From: Vaginisenegalia massiliensis
GTDB lineage: Bacteria; Bacillota; Bacilli; Lactobacillales; Aerococcaceae
Direction of reading: 5' to 3'
Assembly (NCBI RefSeq): GCF_900604935.1
Contig: NZ_UWPC01000006.1
Coordinates: 1-64,000, forward strand
DNA length: 64,000 nucleotides
Made by a program: the position numbers and the translations under genes. A model generated the notes under the pieces. That model made no database searches. It saw only the letters and a program-made list of their open reading frames with translations, and had not been told where the DNA came from. Shown here piece by piece: positions 29,715-37,680 of the stretch (position 1 is the stretch's first letter; each line of letters opens with the position of its first letter).

Positions 29715-30620
29715 ATGGCAAGGCCTAAGAAACAAACTGTAGATTATTTTCCACACATAGCAACTAGTGGCAAAACAATGTTTATCATTGAGTCGCTGTT
29801 CGGAAATGACGGTTACGCCTTCTGGTTTAAGACATTAGAACTACTAGCAACAACAGAAGGACACGTTATTAACTGTAGAAACTCGAGCGATTGGGAGTTT
29901 CTACTAGCAAAAACTAAGCTAGACGATGTTATGGCTCGTAGCATACTAGATAAACTATCAGATTTGGGGTCAATCGACCAAGAATTATGGAATAACGGCT
30001 TAATTTGGTCTCAAAACTTCGTTGATAACATAGCTGATGTTTATAAAAACCGTAAAGCCGTAGCACCTAAAAAACCTAATGTTAGTAGTTTCTACGAACA
30101 GAAACACCACTACACAATAGTTTCTACTAGTAGAAATGCATCTGAACAAGAGTTTCCAGTACAGCCTACAGACGAAAACCCACAAAGTAAAGTAAAGGAA
30201 ACTAAAGTAAATAAAACTAAAGTAAACCATACTAAATTATCCGACCAGCAACTGGCAGAGGATTTCGAAAAATTATGGAAATTTTTGCCCAAAAAAACAA
30301 ACAAGCATGAGGCGTTTGCATTCTACAAAATTGCTATCGAGAATGGGACGACTAATAAAGAAATTCAGACAGGTATTGTTAACTACAACAAACAGTTGGC
30401 CATGGATAAAACTGAGAGTCGCTATTTCAAAACAGATGTTAACTTCTTTAAGGATCGCTATTGGGAGAATCATCAAGAACCACCTAAAGACTACAAGACA
30501 AAAGAAGAGCCTCTCCCAGAGTGGTTAGAGAAGCAGGAAGATACTCAACAATGTGATGCAGATCCTAAAACAGCCGCTGAACTAAGAGAGAAACTTAAGC
30601 GAATTACGGGCGATAAATAA
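29715..30620 (+). CDS. Phage replication protein, DUF4373 (Lin1244-type) N-terminus
   Basis: 301 residues. The N-terminal ~100 match the DUF4373/Lin1244 winged-helix domain found in phage replication initiators (VDYFPHIATSGKTMFIIESL, GYAFWFKTLELLA). A middle linker rich in Lys/Thr (about 155-175) leads to a DnaD-like C-terminal helical region. RBS AGGTGGTGA. No separate helicase loader gene was recognised nearby. Confidence 0.82.
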   Translation: MARPKKQTVDYFPHIATSGKTMFIIESLFGNDGYAFWFKTLELLATTEGHVINCRNSSDWEFLLAKTKLDDVMARSILDKLSDLGSIDQELWNNGLIWSQNFVDNIADVYKNRKAVAPKKPNVSSFYEQKHHYTIVSTSRNASEQEFPVQPTDENPQSKVKETKVNKTKVNHTKLSDQQLAEDFEKLWKFLPKKTNKHEAFAFYKIAIENGTTNKEIQTGIVNYNKQLAMDKTESRYFKTDVNFFKDRYWENHQEPPKDYKTKEEPLPEWLEKQEDTQQCDADPKTAAELREKLKRITGDK

Positions 30621-30796
30621 TGAAAATATATGCGCTGTACAAAGGCGAAGAGTTGCTTGCTGTTGGAACTAAGCAGGAGATTAGCGAACAGACTAAATTA
30701 AAGCTGTCGACTATCCACTGGTTAGCCACTCCGACAGCAAAGTGTTTGGAGCAGAAAAGAAAAAATTCAAAACGAAAAATATTAGTGGAGGTGTAG
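30620..30796 (+). CDS. Small hypothetical phage protein (58 aa)
   Basis: The ATG overlaps the preceding stop codon (TAATG). The protein starts MKIYALYKGEELLAVGTKQE and contains WLATPTAKCLEQKRK. Translation is probably coupled to the replication gene. Confidence 0.6.
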   Translation: MKIYALYKGEELLAVGTKQEISEQTKLKLSTIHWLATPTAKCLEQKRKNSKRKILVEV

Positions 30797-30797
30797 C

Positions 30798-30866
30798 ATG
30801 GCGATTATTATTTCAATTGCAGCCATTGCTCTAGTGTTCTGGTTGGCAAAGGATGATTGGAAATGA
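30798..30866 (+). CDS. Tiny membrane peptide (22 aa)
   Basis: ATG at 30798 with a strong RBS (GGAGGTG). The product, MAIIISIAAIALVFWLAKDD plus WK, is one hydrophobic helix with a charged tail. It overlaps the next gene by 4 bp. Confidence 0.5.
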   Translation: MAIIISIAAIALVFWLAKDDWK

Positions 30867-31033
30867 TACTAGATTTAGACAACCCCATCCACAAACTAGC
30901 CATCGAGTGTATACGTGGATATTGGGGTAATGGTATTGATCGATACAACCGCTTAAGACGAGCGGGCTATAACTATGAAGAAATGCAAGAAGTTGTGAAT
31001 CAGATTTGTAGAGTGACGAGGGGTGCAAAATGA
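30863..31033 (+). CDS. Stand-alone Cpl-7 (CW_7)-like domain protein (56 aa)
   Basis: 56 residues that are almost wholly one CW_7 motif: DNPIHKLAIECIRGYWGNGI followed by DRYNRLRRAGYNYEEMQEVV. CW_7 repeats bind peptidoglycan in phage lysins, but this copy is alone in the early region with no signal peptide. It overlaps the upstream membrane peptide by 4 bp. Confidence 0.65.
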   Translation: MILDLDNPIHKLAIECIRGYWGNGIDRYNRLRRAGYNYEEMQEVVNQICRVTRGAK

Positions 31034-31074
31034 AAAAAGACAAGGTAATTAAAATAAACAAAGTGGTGGAGTAG
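31030..31074 (+). CDS. Possible 14-codon leader peptide
   Basis: ATGAAAAAAGAC... overlaps the previous stop (ATGA) and ends 3 bp before the next start. It may only keep ribosomes moving to the following gene, whose RBS (GGTGGAG) lies inside it. Confidence 0.25.
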   Translation: MKKDKVIKINKVVE

Positions 31075-31077
31075 ATG

Positions 31078-31380
31078 ATGAAAGAAATATATTTTTATGA
31101 AATCCAAAAACTCGCTAACGAACTTTTGAAACGTAATATCGCTCACGACTACATATATAAGTTACGCAATAACAGGAACTTCTTAGACAATCAAATCAGA
31201 GTTGAATACCCTAACGAGCAAGGATTTTTATCCATTATTTGTTGCGAAGGAAGCTATGGTGGAGATAGAGGGTTACTCGAATTTTATGATTGGCAAAATG
31301 AGCCAACAGGGTATTTAAACGCTGATGAGTGCTTGGAAATTATAGAACGGTATTTGAAAGAGGTGTCCGATGAAAAATAA
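31078..31380 (+). CDS. Hypothetical phage protein (100 aa)
   Basis: A soluble protein (KEIYFYEIQKLANELLKRNI...), with a central Gly-rich loop CEGSYGGDRGLLEFYDW. I prefer the second ATG (31078) for RBS spacing. It overlaps the next gene by 11 bp. No family recognised. Confidence 0.6.
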   Translation: MKEIYFYEIQKLANELLKRNIAHDYIYKLRNNRNFLDNQIRVEYPNEQGFLSIICCEGSYGGDRGLLEFYDWQNEPTGYLNADECLEIIERYLKEVSDEK

Positions 31381-31807
31381 ACGATTAAAACAAATGATTA
31401 AATTATTAAATCAATTAGCCAGCGACTATGCATTGCAAGACGGTAAAGAACACCAAGACTTATCCACCTGCTTATTAGTCATACGCAAACGATTTGAAGA
31501 GCTGGTTAAGTTAAACCAACTAATTGAAAAGACTGAACAGTGGTTTATTAATCGTAACTTGGATAGTTTAGATGGAATGGGTCAACTAACTAAATTAAAA
31601 GAAGAAGTTGATGAGTTAGTTGATGCACGTTTGAGTGATGATAAGCCAGAAGAAATTGACGCAGTTGGTGATATTACGGTGGTGTTAATTGGTTACTGTA
31701 TGCAGCGTGGTCTAAACTTCATGGATTGCTTAGATGCAGCTTATGAAGAAATAAAAGACCGTAAAGGGAAAGTCATTAATGGTGTGTTCGTGAAGGAGGC
31801 TAAGTAA
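31370..31807 (+). CDS. MazG-like nucleotide pyrophosphohydrolase
   Basis: 145 residues. The all-alpha NTP-PPase signature is visible: KLKEEVDELVDARL followed by EEIDAVGDITVVLIGYC (EExxE...ExxD). Such enzymes hydrolyse non-standard or signalling nucleotides, and phage copies are thought to manage the nucleotide pool or alarmones. RBS AGAGGTG. Confidence 0.8.
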   Translation: MKNKRLKQMIKLLNQLASDYALQDGKEHQDLSTCLLVIRKRFEELVKLNQLIEKTEQWFINRNLDSLDGMGQLTKLKEEVDELVDARLSDDKPEEIDAVGDITVVLIGYCMQRGLNFMDCLDAAYEEIKDRKGKVINGVFVKEAK

Positions 31808-32038
31808 ATGATTACTGTTTATTCAAAACATAATTGCAACAATTGCACACTGATGAAGAATCTCATCAAACAATCAGGATTTACTTATGATGAAATTAAT
31901 ATCGAAGAAAACGAAGAAGCCTTTAAATTTGTGAAAGAGCGTGTTCAGGCACAATCCATGCCAGTGATTATCATTGACGACCAGGAACCAATTATTGGTT
32001 TGGATATGCCTAAGTTGATGAAAAAGTTAGGGGTGTAG
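31808..32038 (+). CDS. nrdH: NrdH-like glutaredoxin
   Basis: A 76-residue thioredoxin-fold protein with the redox motif C-N-N-C (YSKHNCNNCTLMK), cis-Pro loop SMPVIII and a C-terminal GLDMPKL segment. NrdH supplies electrons to class Ib ribonucleotide reductase, so the phage may support host dNTP synthesis. RBS AAGGAGG. Confidence 0.88.
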   Translation: MITVYSKHNCNNCTLMKNLIKQSGFTYDEINIEENEEAFKFVKERVQAQSMPVIIIDDQEPIIGLDMPKLMKKLGV

Positions 32039-32040
32039 TC

Positions 32041-32319
32041 TTGAAAAAGTTTAGTTTAACCATTGCACCTTTGATTGCTGGAATTGCCATCACAATTTGT
32101 TACTTGCCTCAATTATGGCTTACCTTTACTACCCATAATGTTGAAGGCCAATCTGTTGGCTTTTGGGTTTTATTATGTATTGCTTTACTTGGATTGGTAA
32201 TCCAACAAATTGGCTTAGTGGTTTATGTAGGGAATCGTAATTACATTGGCTTATTCACTGAAATGGTAAATTTAGTCTTTGCATTGGCTATGTTAATAAT
32301 GGTGGTGATGTTTAAATGA
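32041..32319 (+). CDS. PQ-loop (SemiSWEET-like) small membrane protein
   Basis: 92 residues with three membrane helices. The first ends in C-Y-L-P23-Q24-L and is followed by T-x-x-N-V-E-G-Q-S-V-G-F-W, the PQ-loop repeat of SemiSWEET sugar transporters, which act as dimers. It starts at TTG with RBS AGGGGTG, one codon after nrdH. A metabolite transporter in a phage early operon is unexpected. Confidence 0.75.
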   Translation: MKKFSLTIAPLIAGIAITICYLPQLWLTFTTHNVEGQSVGFWVLLCIALLGLVIQQIGLVVYVGNRNYIGLFTEMVNLVFALAMLIMVVMFK

Positions 32320-32579
32320 GATTAGTCAAATTCTTAGAAACAGTTAATGATTTAGGTTATGAGTTTGATTTGTCGCAAAACGAAGTGCGCATTTATCAAC
32401 CAGGCGAAATAACAAAGTATCTGATTGCTCGTGTAAATCTGAAGATTGATATGTGTTTTAGTATCAATCAAACGCCAGCCAAAGATAAAGATAAGTTAGT
32501 CAACACTATCTTTGAGTTTGCCAAAACTTCAATGCAGGATCGTGGTAATCTATTTAATTTAGCTGCAAGGGATTATTAA
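32316..32579 (+). CDS. Hypothetical phage protein (87 aa)
   Basis: A soluble protein MRLVKFLETVNDLGYEFDL..., overlapping the PQ-loop gene by 4 bp (ATGA). RBS GGTGGTGA. Similar small proteins occur just before ArpU-like regulators; no function known. Confidence 0.6.
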   Translation: MRLVKFLETVNDLGYEFDLSQNEVRIYQPGEITKYLIARVNLKIDMCFSINQTPAKDKDKLVNTIFEFAKTSMQDRGNLFNLAARDY

Positions 32580-32594
32580 GAAGGGGGTAAACTG

Positions 32595-33008
32595 ATGGAA
32601 CGTGCAACGTTTAATTATATTCGTAAAGTTCTAAGGGACTATCCTCACTTAGAGAAGTATATTGCTGAACGTAAGCAAGAACTGCAAAATCCGTGGAAAG
32701 AAACGGATTTGAATGCAGATGTTAAATCAAATGCAACTTCTGATGTAGTAGGTAATTTAATTGTGACCATTGATGATGATAAACGCATCAAAACACTTGA
32801 GCGTAATCTTGAGGCAATTAACAAAGTGTTGGCTACGTGTGATGAGAATACACTGACTATTGCTCACGAGTTATACATGAAGCGTTATCCACAATATACT
32901 ATCGACGGTCTAATAAAGAATGGTCTTATCTTTGTTAGTCGCAGCAAAGCGTTTGAATTACGTAATAAACTATTCGAAGACATTGCTATCGAGTTAGGAC
33001 TGTGTTAA
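32595..33008 (+). CDS. ArpU/RinA-like late transcription regulator
   Basis: 137 residues. The N-terminus (ATFNYIRKVLRDYPHLEKYI) and the IDDDKRIKTLERNLEAINKV segment match the ArpU family, which switches on phage late genes; a C-terminal sigma-like HTH (TIDGLIKNGLIFVSRSKAFE) is visible. It is the last early gene before the intergenic late-promoter region. RBS AAGGGGG. Confidence 0.85.
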   Translation: MERATFNYIRKVLRDYPHLEKYIAERKQELQNPWKETDLNADVKSNATSDVVGNLIVTIDDDKRIKTLERNLEAINKVLATCDENTLTIAHELYMKRYPQYTIDGLIKNGLIFVSRSKAFELRNKLFEDIAIELGLC

Positions 33009-33010
33009 AG

Positions 33011-33040
33011 TCTGGACTATTTCTGGACTTTTGACACCTA
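33011..33040 (+). promoter_or_regulatory. Candidate late promoter with TCTGGACT repeats
   Basis: TCTGGACT occurs at 33011-33018 and 33022-33029, 11 bp apart, directly before TTGACA (33031-33036). No good -10 follows at 17 bp (TTTGTA), which fits an activator-dependent promoter served by the ArpU-like protein encoded just upstream. Confidence 0.45.
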
Positions 33041-33124
33041 CTAACGTGATATATTTGTATTGTCAATAAGTGGTTCAAATAGTGCCTGTAGGGCTAGATA
33101 AGTGTTTAATATCTTATCAATTAA

Positions 33125-33156
33125 AAGAGGTCTACCTTAATCGGTAGGCCTTTTAT
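33125..33156 (+). terminator. Terminator between early and late regions
   Basis: AAGAGGTCTACC / GGTAGGCCTTTT with loop TTAATC is followed by TATTATT. It lies 19 bp before the HNH gene, so late transcripts may have to pass it. Confidence 0.75.
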
Positions 33157-33174
33157 TATTGCACCGAGGTGGTC

Positions 33175-33495
33175 ATGATAGATAAGCCGTATTACAACAA
33201 ACTGTTGAAGTGGATTAAAGAAGATAAGCTAGTTAAGTTCTATCAATCAAAACAATGGCGACAAGTTAGGCAAGAACGAATGAAGATAGATAATAATGAG
33301 TGTCAGCTATGTAAGCATGAAGGGCGGTATCACAAAGCAGAGATGGTGCATCACATTGTCCATGTAAAAGATAATCCTTTGCTTGCTTTAAGTATGAGTA
33401 ACTTACTTAGCTTGTGTAATCACTGCCACAACCTAGAGCATCCAGAGAAGTTATTAAAGCAGAAACCTAAGTTTACAAATGAGGAGAGATGGTAG
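33175..33495 (+). CDS. HNH endonuclease (packaging-associated)
   Basis: 106 residues with the HNH core: CQLCKHEGRYHKAEMVHHIV, then LSLCNHCHNLEHPEK (two CxxC zinc knuckles, central HH). In cos-packaging siphoviruses this gene sits just before the small terminase and is needed for cos cleavage by terminase. The ATG at 33175 has RBS GAGGTGG; an in-frame GTG at 33169 lies within the RBS. Confidence 0.9.
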   Translation: MIDKPYYNKLLKWIKEDKLVKFYQSKQWRQVRQERMKIDNNECQLCKHEGRYHKAEMVHHIVHVKDNPLLALSMSNLLSLCNHCHNLEHPEKLLKQKPKFTNEERW

Positions 33496-33602
33496 TCCCC
33501 CGGGTGATTTCAAATGGGTTGATTTAAGGGAGGACACGAAACGGGGGAGGGGTACTTGCTCTCTAGATTCACGAAAAATTTATCACGCGCGATGGAGGTG
33601 AT
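33496..33602 (+). other. Probable cos region
   Basis: 107 non-coding bp between HNH and small terminase, unusually GC-rich for the phage, with CCCCCGGG at the left, GGGGGAGGGG in the middle and a GCGCGC palindrome near the right end (ACGCGCG). This position holds cos in HK97-like phages of Gram-positive hosts. The nick position cannot be read from one sequence. Confidence 0.6.
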
Positions 33603-33605
33603 TTG

Positions 33606-33917
33606 ATGAGTGTTGCATATACACGTAATCGAAATAAAATTGAGCGCGCTTTAGTCGCGCAAATGAAATCTAAAAAAATTTACTATGAGCCATACATTGA
33701 TATGGTTAATCAGTACATGAATTTGTGGGATGCTTCCCAAATGCTTGATGAAGATATAAAATCACGTGGAGTTCAAGTTGAAGATAACAGGGGAAACTTA
33801 AAGAAAAATGATTCTGTTGCCCAGCTGGTAAATGTGGTTAAGCAAATGACTTTGATTTTAGATAAATTAGGACTTCAAGCTACTCCAGTTAAAGAGGAGG
33901 CCGGAGCAGATGTATAG
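33606..33917 (+). CDS. Terminase small subunit (P27-like)
   Basis: 103 residues, helical, with the P27-type pattern YEPYIDMVNQYMNLWDASQM and DSVAQLVNVVKQMTLILDKL. It recognises cos and recruits the large subunit. ATG at 33606 with RBS GGAGGTGA. Its end overlaps the large subunit gene by 8 bp. Confidence 0.88.
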   Translation: MSVAYTRNRNKIERALVAQMKSKKIYYEPYIDMVNQYMNLWDASQMLDEDIKSRGVQVEDNRGNLKKNDSVAQLVNVVKQMTLILDKLGLQATPVKEEAGADV

Positions 33918-35541
33918 TTATAATTGTCGGCATTTAGATGATTGGATAGAAATTGTTGATTCTGGCAAACAACCAACTAACAAAGAAATGAAATTACTAG
34001 TGCAAATGGTAAAACTCGCTTTAGAAAGTAAAGATACATTTGTTGATACTCGAAAAATAAATGATTGTATTGAATTTATTGAACGATATCGGCCATATAC
34101 TCTTGCTCCAATTCAACGTTTTATTCACGCTTGTTATTCTGGAATTTTTTATAATAATGGGGATATAGTTTTTGATGAGACATTATTATTATGTGCACGT
34201 GGATTTGGTAAGAACTCAATAGCTTCAGATGCAGCGTTATATCTTACGAGCAATAGACACGGAATTAGTAACTACAATGTTGATATTGTTGCAAATAATG
34301 AAACGCAAGCTAAAACATCGTTTACAGATTGTCATGAAACTATTGGTGATAGCAACCAATTAATAAAAGCCTATCGTCGAACGCTATCAGAAATAGAGTT
34401 TATTAATACACGATCTAAAATTAAATATCATACTTCAAATGCCAGGACTAAAGATGGGCTTAGACCTGGCATTGTTATTTTCGATGAAATTCACGAATAC
34501 GAAGATTACTCGCAATTAAAAGTATTTAGGTCTGCTTTGGGAAAGGTGAAGCATGGTCGAATTTTTTATCTTACAACAGACGGGAATCTTCGAGGTGCTG
34601 TCATTGATGATTTCAAAGAATTAGCTAAAGAGGTTTTATCGAATCTAGATTGGCGATCCGGATTTTTGCCTATCTATTGCAAAATTGACAAATTTGAGGA
34701 GTGGGATACAGAGGTTGGATGGATTAAAGCCAATCCAATGTTACCGTTTCTTCCTGAGTTAATGAAGCGTTATCGAAAGGATTATAAAACGTCGTTAAAA
34801 AGCAAGGATATGAAGATTGAATTTTTAACTAAACGATTGAATCACCCATTGGAAGATACGACTTATTCTGTTGCTTCTTGGGATGATATCATTCAAACGA
34901 ATCAAGAAATACCTGACTTAACTGGTGAAGTTTGTGTAGGAGGACTTGACTACGCAGATGTTCGTGACTTCATTGCTGTAGGATTATTGTTTAAGAAAAA
35001 TAACAAAAGGTATTGGATTCATCATACATTCATTGTTTCAGAATCTTTAAGGCTGCAGCAATTCAAAATGGATTTTGAGATACCGAGAAGTGAAGGGTTA
35101 GTAACAATAGTTCCAGGAAATATAATGGATCCTCAATTAGTAAGTAACTGGTTTGTTGATATGAGTGCGAAGTATAAAATTAAAGCAATTGCAATGGACC
35201 GGTTTAGAAAGAATGCTGTAAAGGAAGTATTCGATAAAGACGGACTTCCAATAGAAGAAGTTGGATCTGGTTATGTCACTCATAATAAATTGGCACCACT
35301 TGTAGATATGATGTTTGCTAACCATAACTTAGTTTTTGGCAATGATCGTATGATGCGATGGTATACAAATAATGTTTATGTTGATGTTGATCCAAAAGGA
35401 AATAAATCTTATAAAAAGATTGATCCTGAAAAACGAAAAACAGATGGATTTATGGCATTTATTCATGCTTTAAGTTTGGATGAACAGTTAGATAAGCCAA
35501 TTCCAAAAATTAGACGTGGCCTTAAAACTGTTAGTTATTAA
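33910..35541 (+). CDS. Terminase large subunit
   Basis: A 543-residue packaging motor and nuclease. Walker A-like LLCARGFGKNSIAS lies at about residues 95-108, Walker B IVIFDEIHEYED about 185-196, and the RNase H-like nuclease domain starts at VGGLDYADVRDF with later aspartates in MDRFRK and KTDGFMAF. The length and order match HK97-type TerL. Confidence 0.95.
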   Translation: MYSYNCRHLDDWIEIVDSGKQPTNKEMKLLVQMVKLALESKDTFVDTRKINDCIEFIERYRPYTLAPIQRFIHACYSGIFYNNGDIVFDETLLLCARGFGKNSIASDAALYLTSNRHGISNYNVDIVANNETQAKTSFTDCHETIGDSNQLIKAYRRTLSEIEFINTRSKIKYHTSNARTKDGLRPGIVIFDEIHEYEDYSQLKVFRSALGKVKHGRIFYLTTDGNLRGAVIDDFKELAKEVLSNLDWRSGFLPIYCKIDKFEEWDTEVGWIKANPMLPFLPELMKRYRKDYKTSLKSKDMKIEFLTKRLNHPLEDTTYSVASWDDIIQTNQEIPDLTGEVCVGGLDYADVRDFIAVGLLFKKNNKRYWIHHTFIVSESLRLQQFKMDFEIPRSEGLVTIVPGNIMDPQLVSNWFVDMSAKYKIKAIAMDRFRKNAVKEVFDKDGLPIEEVGSGYVTHNKLAPLVDMMFANHNLVFGNDRMMRWYTNNVYVDVDPKGNKSYKKIDPEKRKTDGFMAFIHALSLDEQLDKPIPKIRRGLKTVSY

Positions 35542-35562
35542 CTAGAAAGGAGGTAAAAATAT

Positions 35563-36768
35563 ATGCTTGGTTTAAAAGATATACCTTGGCTTCGTGGATT
35601 CTTTGGAATGGAACAAGTTCATTCAAGTATGACGTATGAAGATTTCAAAGTGTTGTTCGGCAAGATTGAGAACAATATTATTTACCAAAAGTATGCGCTT
35701 GAGTTATGCATCAATAAATTAGTGAGTGCTATTTTGTTGTGCGAATTCGAAACGTTCGAAAAAGGAGAACCGAATAAGGGCATTTATTGGTACAAATTAA
35801 ACTATGAGCCAAACAAGAACACAAACGCATCTGACTTTATTCATCAATTAGTGACTCAAATGGTGAAAGACCCTAGAGGAGCTTTGGTTATTCAAACAGA
35901 TGATGGAAACCTAGTTGTTGCTAAAAGTTACGAAGTAGTCGAAGCTAGCTTGTTAGAGACGGTCTATACAAATGTAGTTCTTTATGGAGAATATGAATAT
36001 AATCGTTCATTTTTAGAACATGAAGTGCTTCAGTTTCAGTTACCAAATAAAAATGTTCGCAAACTACTAGAGCAATTGTTCGTTGAATACGGAAAGCTAA
36101 TTAATTTATCGGCCCAACTGTATGTTAAAGAAAGATCACTGAAATACATTCTTTCCATTGATACAGTATTTGATGAAGTATTTGGTCGTGTAATTAACGA
36201 AGAGACAGGAGATACCGAAGCTGACGGTATTCTAGATGATGTGATGACAAATCGTTTGAAAGGTTTATTGACTGGAAACGATGCTGTCATCCCTTTAGAA
36301 AAAGGGTTGTCACTTGAAACCCTCAATGGCGGTAGTTCTTTAAAGACGTCAAGTAAGGAATATGATGAATTAATTGACGGCTACATCAATAAGGCGGCTG
36401 ATTTGTTTGGTATTCCTAGAGGCTTGTTAAAAGGAGATGTTGCTGATGTAGAAGCGATGACGGATAACTTTATTAATTATGCCGTTAGACCTTTAGCAGA
36501 AGCTTTGGAAACTGAATTTAACCGAAAACTGTTTGGTTATGATGAGATTAAGCAAGGAACAAAATTAAAAGTGAACACAAACACGATTAAGACTTATAAC
36601 ATTGTGAGTGCTGCTAATGCTGTAGATAAATTGATAGCTTCAACAACAATCACGCCAAACGAAGGACGCACAATTCTTGGTCTAGAAACGGTTGATGACC
36701 CGTTAATGAATGAATTTAAGGAAACTAAAAATTATCAGAAAGCAGGAACTAATAGCACAGAGGAGTAG
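35563..36768 (+). CDS. Portal protein (HK97 family)
   Basis: 401 residues. The N-terminal KYALELCINKLVSAILLCEF, the PNKNTNASDFIHQLV region and the stem segment PRGLLKGDVADVEAMTDNFI are standard in phage_portal family proteins. RBS AGGAGGTAA. Confidence 0.92.
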   Translation: MLGLKDIPWLRGFFGMEQVHSSMTYEDFKVLFGKIENNIIYQKYALELCINKLVSAILLCEFETFEKGEPNKGIYWYKLNYEPNKNTNASDFIHQLVTQMVKDPRGALVIQTDDGNLVVAKSYEVVEASLLETVYTNVVLYGEYEYNRSFLEHEVLQFQLPNKNVRKLLEQLFVEYGKLINLSAQLYVKERSLKYILSIDTVFDEVFGRVINEETGDTEADGILDDVMTNRLKGLLTGNDAVIPLEKGLSLETLNGGSSLKTSSKEYDELIDGYINKAADLFGIPRGLLKGDVADVEAMTDNFINYAVRPLAEALETEFNRKLFGYDEIKQGTKLKVNTNTIKTYNIVSAANAVDKLIASTTITPNEGRTILGLETVDDPLMNEFKETKNYQKAGTNSTEE

Positions 36769-36824
36769 TGATCCAAATGCTGAAAGATGCTGTATCTCGT
36801 GACTAAGCGTTAATTAGTGATTAA

Positions 36825-36857
36825 AAAAGACGGTCTATAAGATGGTCTTATTTTTTA
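36825..36857 (+). terminator. Weak hairpin between portal and protease
   Basis: AAGAC...GTCTT around GGTCTATAAGATG is followed by ATTTTTTA in the 141-bp gap after the portal gene. It may reduce read-through; nothing else was seen in this gap. Confidence 0.4.
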
Positions 36858-36909
36858 TGTCCTGAGTAAGACACTAAACTGCTCTAGCAACTAAGGAAGG
36901 AGGAAGTAA

Positions 36910-37677
36910 ATGAATAAGTTAAAGAAAGTCCCTTTTAAGTTCAAAAACGAAGTTGTTAATGGCGCTACTGTCTTAACGTTATCTGGCCCGGTTGGACAAC
37001 CATATCCTTGGGAAGATGAAGATTCAACGATTAATGCGAAGCTAGTTAAATCTGCACTAGATGGATATGAAGGCGATGTATTAATCAAATTAAATTCACC
37101 AGGAGGCGACGTGTTTGAAGGCATTGAAATCTATAACTATCTTAAATCGCTATCAAATCATGTCACGGTGGAAGTTACCGCTTTGGCAGCGTCGGCAGCC
37201 TCCATAATTTCTATGTCAGCCGACAAATTAGTAATGGATGTTGGTTCTAACATGATGATTCATAAAGCAAGCACAGTCGCTTGGGGAAATGAAGAAGAAA
37301 TCATGAAAACAGTCAAAGCTTTACAAAGCATTGATAGTTCTTTAGTTGCTATCTATGCCGAGAAAACGGGTAAATCAGACGATGAAATTCGTGAGTTAAT
37401 TGCCAATGAAACATGGATGACGGCTAACGAAACTGTAGAAGCTGGATTTGCTGATGAAGTTGGGAATGTTAAAACTAACGAAACTACAGAAGAGTCTGAA
37501 CCACAAGCGAATATCGTTGAAATGTTGCAAGTTATAAATCAAAAGGTTGAAACCATTGAAGATAAATTAGCTCAACAAGTCGTGCCTATTGATTCAAAAG
37601 AATTAGTTGATGTAATTAAAAATAGCGAATCCAAACCAAAACAGAATGTATTAAAAAACCTATTAGGAGGAATTTAA
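36910..37677 (+). CDS. ClpP-type prohead protease
   Basis: 255 residues. The S14/ClpP fold is visible: INSPGG-like KLNSPGGDVFEG, the nucleophile serine in TALAASAASIISM, and the catalytic histidine in NMMIHKAST. The C-terminal 70 residues are a coiled coil, probably scaffold-like. It cleaves the capsid protein's delta domain during head maturation. Confidence 0.92.
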   Translation: MNKLKKVPFKFKNEVVNGATVLTLSGPVGQPYPWEDEDSTINAKLVKSALDGYEGDVLIKLNSPGGDVFEGIEIYNYLKSLSNHVTVEVTALAASAASIISMSADKLVMDVGSNMMIHKASTVAWGNEEEIMKTVKALQSIDSSLVAIYAEKTGKSDDEIRELIANETWMTANETVEAGFADEVGNVKTNETTEESEPQANIVEMLQVINQKVETIEDKLAQQVVPIDSKELVDVIKNSESKPKQNVLKNLLGGI

Positions 37678-37680
37678 ACT

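Noticed and set aside
30000-30528. Several frames on both strands inside the DUF4373 gene
   Set aside because: They are shadows of an AT-rich coding region; none has an RBS.
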